Assembly (NCBI GenBank): GCA_029862935.1
Contig: JAOTWK010000063.1
Location: 1 to 11,950 of the forward strand
DNA: 11,950 bases
Direction of reading: 5' to 3'
DNA from: Gemmatimonadota bacterium
GTDB taxonomy: Bacteria; Gemmatimonadota; Gemmatimonadetes; Gemmatimonadales; GWC2-71-9
Below, piece after piece: positions 7,052 through 11,950 of the stretch. The position numbers and the translations under genes were made by a program. The notes under the pieces were generated by a model. The model ran no database searches. It was given only the letters and a program-made list of their open reading frames with translations, and was not told where the DNA came from. Each line of letters begins with the position of its first letter. The stretch's first letter is position 1.

Positions 7052-7462
7052 ATGGCCAATTACTGGATTCTGAAGACCGAGCCGTCGACGTACAGCTACG
7101 ACGATCTCGAGCGTGAGAAGAAGACGATGTGGGACGGCGTTCGTAACAACCTCGCCCTCAAGCACATCCGCACAATGCGGCAGGGAGACCGCTTGCTCAT
7201 CTACCATTCGGGCAAGGAGAAGGCGGTGGTCGGAGAAGCGGAGGTGGTGAAGGGTCCCTACCCGGATCCCGAAGCAGGTGATGAGAAGATCGTCGTAGTC
7301 GACATCCGCGCCTGCGGCGGTCTTCGCACGCCAGTGGAGCTCAAGACCATCAAGGCCGACAAGGCGTTCACAGATCTGGCACTAGTGCGGATGCCGCGAC
7401 TCTCGGTGGTGCCTGCGTCCAAGGTTCAATGGGAGCGTCTTCGCAAGATGGGCGGCCGGTAG
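7052..7462 (+). CDS. EVE domain protein (putative modified-base-binding)
   Basis: This 136-residue protein is almost entirely one EVE domain, a PUA-like fold. Recognisable segments are YWILKTEPSTYSYDDL (4-19), MWDGVRNNLA (26-35), YHSGKEKAVVGEAEVV (51-66) and LVRMPRLSVVP (111-121), which match the bacterial relatives of thymocyte nuclear protein 1. Family members are thought to bind modified bases in DNA or RNA through an aromatic-lined pocket, and a role here in reading damaged or modified DNA is inference from its neighbours. The ATG at 7052 follows GAGGTG by about three to five bases, and that ribosome site overlaps the hydrolase stop (TGA 7042-7044), suggesting translational coupling. An upstream in-frame start at 7019 would add residues that do not belong to the family and is less likely. 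It is the last gene of the ligD operon and converges on a DUF72 gene 16 bp away. Confidence 0.93.
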   Translation: MANYWILKTEPSTYSYDDLEREKKTMWDGVRNNLALKHIRTMRQGDRLLIYHSGKEKAVVGEAEVVKGPYPDPEAGDEKIVVVDIRACGGLRTPVELKTIKADKAFTDLALVRMPRLSVVPASKVQWERLRKMGGR

Positions 7463-7476
7463 CACGCCGCCGGCCC
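7450..7476. terminator. GC-rich hairpin at the EVE/DUF72 convergent junction (weak terminator candidate)
   Basis: GGGCGGC (7450-7456) can pair with GCC-G-GCCC (7469-7476) with one bulged G, or GGCGGC with GCCGCC (7466-7471). The structure spans the EVE stop codon and the short gap to the DUF72 stop. It could slow polymerase from either side, but there is no U-run on either strand, so it is not a canonical intrinsic terminator. Confidence 0.25.
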
Positions 7477-7478
7477 AC

Positions 7479-8171
7479 CTACATGATGGCGAGAAACCGC
7501 TTGGCGAGTGCGGGGCCGGCGCCCGCATCTTCGTGTTTGAAGAAGACGAACGCACGGTCCCAAGCCTGGCGCTGCACCCACTCGGCCCAACTGGTGAGCT
7601 CGGCATCGTCGTAGGTTTCTCTCCGAAGCCGTACGTACCCGTACGGAGCGGTCACCTCGCGCGGGGTCGTGCCGTGTTCGGTGTCTGCCACGCAGAGCGC
7701 GAGCTGACGGTCGCCCAGCACCTGGTACACGTCTTCATCGAACCACGAGACGTGACGGAACTCGAACGCCGCCCCCGAGCCCTCCGGAAGGAGCTGCACG
7801 AAATCGCGCAGCCGTTCCGTGTCCTTCTTCAGGTTCGGTGGGAGCTGAAACAGGAAGAGCCCGAGTCGCGGACCCAGCACAGCCGCGTTCTCGAGCACGT
7901 AGCTGAGCGGCTCGTCTGCATCTTTGAGTCGCTTTTGGTGCGTGATGCGACGCGACGCCTTAAGCACGAATGAGAAGTCGGCGGGAACTTGTTCGGCCCA
8001 CTGCACGAGCACCTGCTGCGACGGCATTCGATAGAATGTGTTGTTGATCTCCACCGTGTCGAACTGTTGCGCGTAGTAGCCAAGCATCCCGTTGTTGGGA
8101 AGGTCTTCCGGATAGAAGTGACCCTTCCACTCCTTGTAGGCGTAGCCACTGGTGCCGGCCAGCACGCGCAT
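7479..8171 (-). CDS. DUF72 (YecE-like) TIM-barrel protein
   Basis: This 230-residue protein begins with MRVLAGTSGYAYKEWKGHFY, the hallmark start of the DUF72 family. The family strings FDTVEINNTFYRMPS (37-51), FSFVLKASRRITHQKRL (66-82), LFLFQLPPNLKKD (105-117), FEFRHVSWFDEDVY (136-149) and YGYVRLR (177-183) follow. DUF72 proteins adopt a TIM-barrel fold, but their reaction is not established. The end, FVFFKHEDAGAGPALAKRF, varies from the more frequent FNN-containing form. GAGGG (complement of 8179-8183) lies seven bases before the ATG at 8171 and decides the start. An upstream in-frame extension to 8393 is possible, but its 74 extra residues show no family similarity. The gene converges on the ligD operon and is divergent from the ccmH-like gene. 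A link to DNA repair is suggested only by position. Confidence 0.93.
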   Translation of the reverse strand: MRVLAGTSGYAYKEWKGHFYPEDLPNNGMLGYYAQQFDTVEINNTFYRMPSQQVLVQWAEQVPADFSFVLKASRRITHQKRLKDADEPLSYVLENAAVLGPRLGLFLFQLPPNLKKDTERLRDFVQLLPEGSGAAFEFRHVSWFDEDVYQVLGDRQLALCVADTEHGTTPREVTAPYGYVRLRRETYDDAELTSWAEWVQRQAWDRAFVFFKHEDAGAGPALAKRFLAIM

Positions 8172-8298
8172 GCAGGTACCCTCACGGGTGCGGGTGGAAC
8201 GAACTAACGTTGGTCGGGTTGAGGAAGAACGCAAGGCCGCGTGACCCGAAAGTGCCTCCGGACACGGTACTTTGTGTCGTCGCGCGCCGCAGTGCGGT

Positions 8299-8322
8299 GT
8301 GGGTATTTTCCATATGTGGGTA
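8299..8322. promoter_or_regulatory. Direct repeat GTGGGTA in the DUF72/ccmH-like divergent spacer
   Basis: GTGGGTA occurs at 8299-8305 and again at 8316-8322, 17 bp start to start, within the 188-bp spacer between two divergent genes. A -10-like TAGTAT (8321-8326) overlaps the second copy, 33 bp before the ccmH-like ATG, but no convincing -35 box is spaced to it. It may be an activator site for the ccmH-like gene. The rest of the spacer shows nothing further. Confidence 0.2.
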
Positions 8323-8359
8323 GTATGTGTCCGAAACTGGTGGAGGTGGAGGGGGTTCG

Positions 8360-8821
8360 ATGAGAAGCGCAAGCGCACTACGACACATAACACTCGGGGC
8401 CGCCGTACTCGCTGTCGCGACGGGTTCGGCGATGGGACAGCAGTCCCGACAGGTCGAGAAGGACGCCAACGAGATCTACAATACCGTCATGAGCCCCTTC
8501 TGCCCCGGTCGATTGCTCGCGAATTGTCCTTCGACGCAAGCCGCGGATCTGCGGGAGAGCGTGAGGGAGCAGTTGGCCGTCGGGGCGACGAAGGACGAAG
8601 TGCTGGAAGGACTCTACGCCGTGTGGGGAGAAGAGATTCTGGGGGCGCCCCGAGGGCCGGTCGCGTGGATGGTACCGATTGGGGTCTTGGTGCTTGGCGC
8701 CCTCCTTCTACTCGTCTGGCTGGGTCGAACCGGCAGACACATGCGGACGGCTGAACTGCGGCCCCCAACCCTCGACACCGGTGCGGAGCAGCGACTACAG
8801 GCCGAACTGTCCAAGCTCTGA
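8360..8821 (+). CDS. ccmH: CcmH/CycL-like cytochrome c biogenesis protein with CX7C motif
   Basis: This 153-residue exported protein has a signal sequence (1-26, ending SAMG before QQ). A helical domain of CcmH type follows, with AADLRESVREQLAVGATKDEV (61-81) and a downstream YAVWGEEILGAPRGP segment (86-100). A single C-terminal membrane helix (about 99-122) and a short tail close it. CcmH keeps apocytochrome c thiols reduced for haem attachment in System I. Typical members carry an LRCxxC redox motif; here the site reads SPFCPGRLLANCPS, with Cys48 and Cys56 seven residues apart, so thiol-disulfide chemistry may differ. GGAGG at 8348-8352, seven bases before the ATG, fixes the start, and an earlier GTG at 8327 would merely translate this ribosome site as polyglycine. 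No other ccm genes are in the window. The beta-propeller gene follows 74 bp later, probably in the same transcript. Confidence 0.78.
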   Translation: MRSASALRHITLGAAVLAVATGSAMGQQSRQVEKDANEIYNTVMSPFCPGRLLANCPSTQAADLRESVREQLAVGATKDEVLEGLYAVWGEEILGAPRGPVAWMVPIGVLVLGALLLLVWLGRTGRHMRTAELRPPTLDTGAEQRLQAELSKL

Positions 8822-8885
8822 TGCGTGTGCAGGGTACCGCCACGAGCGTTCCCACCCCGGCGCCAATACGCTCAGCAACCTGTCT

Positions 8886-8890
8886 GGAGA
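8886..8890 (+). promoter_or_regulatory. Ribosome binding site deciding the beta-propeller start
   Basis: GGAGA lies five bases before the ATG at 8896. The alternative ATG at 8821, which overlaps the upstream stop as TGATG, has no comparable site and would place 25 polar residues before the lipoprotein signal. The 8896 start is preferred. Confidence 0.6.
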
Positions 8891-8895
8891 CGCAC

Positions 8896-9894
8896 ATGAC
8901 TCGAAGAACTCTCACGCTCATGGTGGCCGCGCTAATCGCCTGCGGGTCTATGGCTTGCGGAGTAGGACCCCAAGAACTGCAAGCACAGCAGCTCGTGGTG
9001 GTCAACAAGAGCGCGAGCACGATTTCTGTTATCGATCCGGTGTCGCGCCAAGCCGTGGCCACGATCCCCACTGGCTTTGCGCCCCATGAGGTCGCTGTCA
9101 CGCCCGATGGCCGCTTCGCGTACGTCAGCGATTACGGAACGGGGCCGCAGCCGGGGAACACGGTTACCGTGATCGATCTGGCCGCCAGGACGTCCAACGG
9201 AGCAATCGAGCTTGGCACTCACACCCGACCGCACGGCATTACAGTGGCTGGCGATGGGACAGTGTGGGTCACCACGGAGGGCTCGCGACACGTGTTGCAG
9301 CTCGACCCAGTGGCCCGCAGGGTCCTTCAAGCCATCGAAACGGGACAGCAGGTCACACACATGGTCGTTGTGGCCGCGGCGGCGCAGCGAGCCTATACCG
9401 CAAACATCGGAAGCGGGAACGTCACAGTGGTGGATGCGATTGCCGGAATGGTCGTGGACCACGTCACGACTGGGGCAGGTGCTGAAGGCATCGACCTCGC
9501 GCCCGATGGGTCCAAGGTCTACGTCACGAACCGGGCGGCAGGCACGCTGTCTGAGATCGACGTTGCATCCAACGCCGTAACTCGGACCCTCGAAGTAGGT
9601 GCGTTTCCAATTCGGGTGAAGATCCGGCCCGACGGCCGTGAGGCCTTGGTCTCAAACGCTCAGGGTAACGAGGTGGCGGCCGTGGATCTCGAGCAGTGGA
9701 AAGTGACCCGTCGGCTGCCGGTCGGCGCCCTCCCTGTCGGCATCCTCATCACCCCCGACAATCGGACGGCCTACGTGGCCAACACTCAGGACGACAAGAT
9801 CTCGGTGATCGATCTCGAGGGGTGGCGGCTGGATGGTGAAATCGTGGCGGGCGACGAGCCGGACGGGATGGCATGGGTCAAGAAGGATGACTGA
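8896..9894 (+). CDS. YVTN/YncE-type beta-propeller lipoprotein
   Basis: This 332-residue exported protein starts with a signal peptide ending in lipobox LIAC (Cys16), so it is probably a lipoprotein; cleavage near QAQQ (29-32) is an alternative. The rest is repeats of about 40 residues, each with a YV(T/S)N-like strand and a V(T)VID strand: VVNKSASTISVIDP, YVSDY...NTVTVIDL, YTANIGSGNVTVVD, YVTNRAAGTLSEID and YVANTQDDKISVIDL. This is the YVTN seven-bladed propeller pattern found in YncE-like and surface-layer proteins. Such propellers commonly bind proteins or ligands outside the cytoplasm; no catalytic residues are evident. Only about seven blades fit the length. It follows the ccmH-like gene, and an envelope role connected with it is possible but inferred. 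Downstream is a repeat-bearing spacer and then a convergent gene. Confidence 0.88.
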   Translation: MTRRTLTLMVAALIACGSMACGVGPQELQAQQLVVVNKSASTISVIDPVSRQAVATIPTGFAPHEVAVTPDGRFAYVSDYGTGPQPGNTVTVIDLAARTSNGAIELGTHTRPHGITVAGDGTVWVTTEGSRHVLQLDPVARRVLQAIETGQQVTHMVVVAAAAQRAYTANIGSGNVTVVDAIAGMVVDHVTTGAGAEGIDLAPDGSKVYVTNRAAGTLSEIDVASNAVTRTLEVGAFPIRVKIRPDGREALVSNAQGNEVAAVDLEQWKVTRRLPVGALPVGILITPDNRTAYVANTQDDKISVIDLEGWRLDGEIVAGDEPDGMAWVKKDD

Positions 9895-9898
9895 GAGA

Positions 9899-9919
9899 GC
9901 CTTCAGCCTTCAGCCTTCA
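9899..9919 (+). repeat. Three-copy 7-bp tandem repeat GCCTTCA
   Basis: Three exact copies of GCCTTCA start five bases after the beta-propeller stop codon, then degrade to GCCATTC. They lie in the 119-bp spacer between two convergent genes, so they can be outside any protein. Confidence 0.92.
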
Positions 9920-9979
9920 GCCATTCGCAACGACCGTTGAGGCGACGTAGCGTCCTGACTGTCTGCCGATAGGCGGTAG

Positions 9980-10007
9980 GCTGATAGCCGACAGCTGATA
10001 GCCGACA
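9980..10007 (+). repeat. Two-copy 14-bp tandem repeat GCTGATAGCCGACA
   Basis: Two exact adjacent copies are present, preceded by a degenerate relative (TGCCGATAGGCGGTAG) from about 9964. Each copy contains a small GGCT/AGCC-type dyad with a GAT loop. The second copy ends six bases before the stop of the trehalose synthase gene. Together with the GCCTTCA array, this fills most of the convergent spacer; no U-run terminator is visible. Confidence 0.9.
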
Positions 10008-10013
10008 GCCGTC

Positions 10014-11456
10014 TCACGCTGCCGCCGTTGCCCTCGCCCGGCCCTCCATGGTGTAGATCACGTCGACCAGTTGTGCGAGTCGGCGCGGAGCGAGGAACTT
10101 GGCGATTGCGCGTCGACGCGCGTTGCGGCCAAGCCGTCGAACGAGAGCGTGATCGTGTAACAGGCGCTCGAGCGCCTTGCTCAAGGCCGTGAGATCGGTT
10201 GGATCGTCCAGCAGCAGCCCGTGCGTGCCATCGACGATCTGATCTTGAATGCCGCCGACAGCGCTGGCAACGATCGCTCGCCCCTTCCACATCGCCTCGG
10301 TGACCGTCAAGCCGAATCCTTCTTCGAGGCTCTTTTGCACGACTACTGAGGCGTGACGCTGGAGCGCATTCACCATCATCGCGTTCTCCTCCACGTCTTC
10401 CATCGGGAGGCTCACGAGGTGCACGCGTTCCTGCGCGTGTGTCGGAAGGTCGTGCCACAACGCCACACACTCTTCCCACACGCGAATGCCCTCGGGGTCA
10501 TCGGTGACACCGGACACGTCAGGACCGGCTAGGACGAGGTGGGCCCCGCCCATCGCGTCGATCCGAGATGCGAAGCCCCGCATCACGCCCTGCATGTCCT
10601 TGAGCGGATCCCAACGGGATACCTGTGTGATGACTGGCACCCGCCAGTTGGGGATTGGTGCGGTTTGCAGGATCTCGGCACGGCGCTCGACGCGGCCCTG
10701 GGACCCGCTCGTCCGCGTGAAATTGAGCTCCCCATTGGTCGACCCGTGGGCGAGCAACCCGATGCGGTGCAATATGGCCCGGACCGAGCCCCGCGAAATC
10801 GGCACGTTCTTGACCGAAAACGCATCGATCGCCGGTGGTACGATGTGAGTGGGTCCGCCACGGAGCCACGCTGGCACGTATTCGGGTCTCGAGAAGATGA
10901 AGGAGTCAGCCGGTTCGAGATGCGGTTCGAGAAATCGCCAAACGCGGTCCACGATCGCGTTGGCCCGGTCGCACCCCACGTGACAGCGCCAGACGACGGA
11001 CACGCCAGCGCGCTTGAGTGCGGTGGTGAGCCCCGCAGTCTGCGGATCGTGCAGCACCACGACGTCACCCGCCCGAACGTATGACAGCAGCCTGCGGGCA
11101 TTCCGCAACATGACCTCGTCGTAGAGGTCCTCATCGCCCGCGGAATAGTCACGGCCGTCGCCAGCCCTACCGTGGAGATTGTGGTGAATGCGCTTGGTGA
11201 GGGTGAAGAACTCGGGCTCGCCGTCAATCACGAGCCAGCGAGCGTCAATGCCAGCACCACGCTCATAGCCGAGGAACGTCTGAAGCATCTCGGCCACGCC
11301 ACCACCACTCGGTGTAGAGTTGACGTGCCAGATCACCCGCCCATCCAGGATCTCCTGGGCGTCTTCCACCGTTTGGCGCAGACGCTCCGCCCCGGTTCGA
11401 CCGACAATCGGTACGAACCGCTCGAAAGACAGGGTCGGAATCTGAACCGTCTCCAT
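10014..11456 (-). CDS. treT: TreT-like trehalose synthase (GT4 glycosyltransferase)
   Basis: TreT joins a nucleotide-activated glucose to glucose to make trehalose, a stress and osmolyte sugar. The 480-residue GT-B protein has the family signature HVNSTPSGGGVAEML (44-58), the WLVIDGEPEFFTLTKRIHH region (74-92) and VVLHDPQTAGL (133-143). WRCHVGCD (156-163) follows. In the C-terminal domain lie SRWDPLKD (280-287, with Arg281 and Lys286 as likely donor phosphate contacts) and the EX7E motif Glu379/Glu387 within SLEEGFGLTVTEAMW. Length suits TreT-type enzymes. AAGGA (complement of 11463-11467), six bases before the ATG at 11456, decides the start; an upstream TTG at 11477 is less likely. It converges on the beta-propeller gene and is divergent from an amino acid permease. 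Trehalose phosphorylase-like or other GT4 activities are alternatives. Confidence 0.85.
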   Translation of the reverse strand: METVQIPTLSFERFVPIVGRTGAERLRQTVEDAQEILDGRVIWHVNSTPSGGGVAEMLQTFLGYERGAGIDARWLVIDGEPEFFTLTKRIHHNLHGRAGDGRDYSAGDEDLYDEVMLRNARRLLSYVRAGDVVVLHDPQTAGLTTALKRAGVSVVWRCHVGCDRANAIVDRVWRFLEPHLEPADSFIFSRPEYVPAWLRGGPTHIVPPAIDAFSVKNVPISRGSVRAILHRIGLLAHGSTNGELNFTRTSGSQGRVERRAEILQTAPIPNWRVPVITQVSRWDPLKDMQGVMRGFASRIDAMGGAHLVLAGPDVSGVTDDPEGIRVWEECVALWHDLPTHAQERVHLVSLPMEDVEENAMMVNALQRHASVVVQKSLEEGFGLTVTEAMWKGRAIVASAVGGIQDQIVDGTHGLLLDDPTDLTALSKALERLLHDHALVRRLGRNARRRAIAKFLAPRRLAQLVDVIYTMEGRARATAAA

Positions 11457-11508
11457 TGCAAATCCTTGAGACTGCAAAATCCGTACCTTCGTCGGTCGGC
11501 CCTAAGGC

Positions 11509-11520
11509 GGCTACCTAGCC
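11509..11520. repeat. Short dyad GGCTA-CC-TAGCC upstream of treT-like gene
   Basis: Two perfect 5-bp arms surround CC, 53 bp before the treT-like start codon in the divergent spacer. CCTAAG (11501-11506) and CTTAGG (11565-11570) also form an inverted pair around it. It could be an operator for either divergent gene, but arms this short arise by chance. Confidence 0.25.
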
Positions 11521-11568
11521 ACCTCCAGACGCCAGACGTACTGTTGTAGACCGCGCCAAACTGGCTTA

Positions 11569-11599
11569 GGAGGGGGGCGCGCCCCGCCTCCCGGCGGGG
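11569..11599 (+). promoter_or_regulatory. Two overlapping, mutually exclusive GC hairpins in the permease leader
   Basis: Hairpin A pairs GGAGGGGGG (11569-11577) with CCCC-G-CCTCC (11582-11591), with one bulged G and a CGCG loop. Hairpin B pairs CCCCGCC (11582-11588) with GGCGGGG (11593-11599) around the loop TCCC, a perfect 7-bp all-GC stem. They share 11582-11591, so only one can form. The element ends 39 bases before the permease ATG. No U-run follows, so it is not a simple terminator. Confidence 0.4.
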
Positions 11600-11638
11600 A
11601 CGGGAGAAAATACGTCGGGAAGAGAACTTGGCAAGACT

Positions 11639-11950
11639 ATGGTCGGAACTGGTTTCGAGAAGCTGAAGAAGCAGCTGCGGCTGTTCGACGTCTATGTGAT
11701 CAGCACTGGGGCGATGATCAGCTCGGGCTTCTTCCTGCTTCCAGCCGTGGCTGCCGAGCGGTCAGGTCCTGGCGTGGTGCTGGCCTACGCCCTTTCGGGG
11801 GTGCTGATCATCCCTGCCATGCTTAGCAAGGCGGAGTTGGCGACTGCCATGCCGCGAGCGGGCGGGACGTACTTCTTTCTCGACCGCACATTGGGGCCGC
11901 TCGTCGGCACTATAGGCGGCTTCGGTACGTGGCTCGCTCTCGTCTTGAAG
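11639..11950 (+). CDS. APC-family amino acid permease, N-terminal part (3' truncated by window edge)
   Basis: The first 104 residues of a membrane transporter are present; the frame is open to the right edge. After a basic cytoplasmic start (KLKKQLRLFD) come TM1 (about 15-39), with GAMISSGFF matching the broken-helix substrate loop of the APC fold, and TM2 (about 45-62). The loop SKAELATAMPRAGGTYFFLDRTLGP (63-87) is highly characteristic of the amino acid-polyamine-organocation family, and TM3 begins at about 88. Such permeases move amino acids with protons or sodium; the substrate cannot be read from this part. Some relatives end in universal-stress-protein domains, which cannot be seen here. 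No strong ribosome site lies close to the ATG at 11639; GGGAAGAG is about 15 bases away. The gene is divergent from the trehalose synthase gene across 182 bp. Confidence 0.9.
   Translation, partial: MVGTGFEKLKKQLRLFDVYVISTGAMISSGFFLLPAVAAERSGPGVVLAYALSGVLIIPAMLSKAELATAMPRAGGTYFFLDRTLGPLVGTIGGFGTWLALVLK

Noticed and set aside
8172..8393. 74-residue N-terminal extension of the DUF72 protein
   Set aside because: No family similarity in the extension, and a good ribosome site precedes the ATG at 8171 with the hallmark MRVLAGTSGY start.
8821..8895. Longer beta-propeller start overlapping the ccmH-like stop (TGATG)
   Set aside because: It would bury the lipoprotein signal behind 25 polar residues, and the 8896 start has its own GGAGA.
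8487..9101. 204-codon minus-strand frame across the ccmH-like/beta-propeller junction
   Set aside because: It is antisense to two convincing genes and is Arg/Pro/Ser-rich without a domain.
11582..11599. Intrinsic terminator at the perfect 7-bp GC stem
   Set aside because: No U-run follows on the plus strand, and the minus-strand gene nearby is transcribed away from it, so nothing obvious needs to end here.

Overview
The window is high-GC bacterial chromosomal DNA with no tRNA, rRNA, phage or insertion-sequence signature. The gene content fits a soil or aquatic bacterium, perhaps Gemmatimonadota or Acidobacteriota. Hints are Hanks-type kinases with an N-terminal membrane block, a GT4 trehalose synthase, a non-canonical CcmH-like protein and short tandem repeats in gene junctions. 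That taxonomic guess is inference, not shown by the sequence.

Left part (1-2639): the 3' end of one Ser/Thr kinase gene (+) meets a complete paralogous membrane kinase gene (-) tail to tail, 12 bp apart. The minus-strand kinase follows a doxX-like gene closely, probably in one transcript.

Centre (2770-8171): a bacterial non-homologous end-joining locus. ku (-) and ligD (+, PE-LIG-POL order) are divergent across about 109 bp. That spacer holds a 10-of-11 bp dyad and a plausible ku promoter lying almost on top of the start codon. Downstream of ligD, with overlapping or near-touching junctions, are an alpha/beta hydrolase of the KANL3/TEX30-like type and an EVE-domain protein. The operon ends against a convergent DUF72 (TIM-barrel) gene. 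The ligD/hydrolase junction carries a six-copy 9-bp G-rich repeat and a four-copy 10-bp repeat, both inside the apparent hydrolase reading frame.

Right part (8360-11950): a two-gene plus-strand unit encodes a CcmH/CycL-like membrane-anchored protein with an unusual CX7C cysteine pair and a YVTN/YncE-type beta-propeller lipoprotein. A 119-bp spacer with 7-bp and 14-bp tandem repeats separates it from a convergent TreT-like trehalose synthase gene (-). This gene is divergent, across 182 bp, from the 5' end of an APC-family amino acid permease that runs off the right edge. The permease leader can form two mutually exclusive GC-rich hairpins.

Working picture: the core is a DNA double-strand-break repair cassette (Ku, LigD) with candidate accessory proteins (EVE, hydrolase, possibly DUF72), flanked by signalling, cytochrome c maturation-like and osmolyte/transport genes. 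The strongest candidates for something undescribed are the operon association of EVE and hydrolase genes with NHEJ, the ku-ligD intergenic architecture, the translated minisatellite at the hydrolase N-terminus, and the CX7C CcmH variant paired with a beta-propeller.
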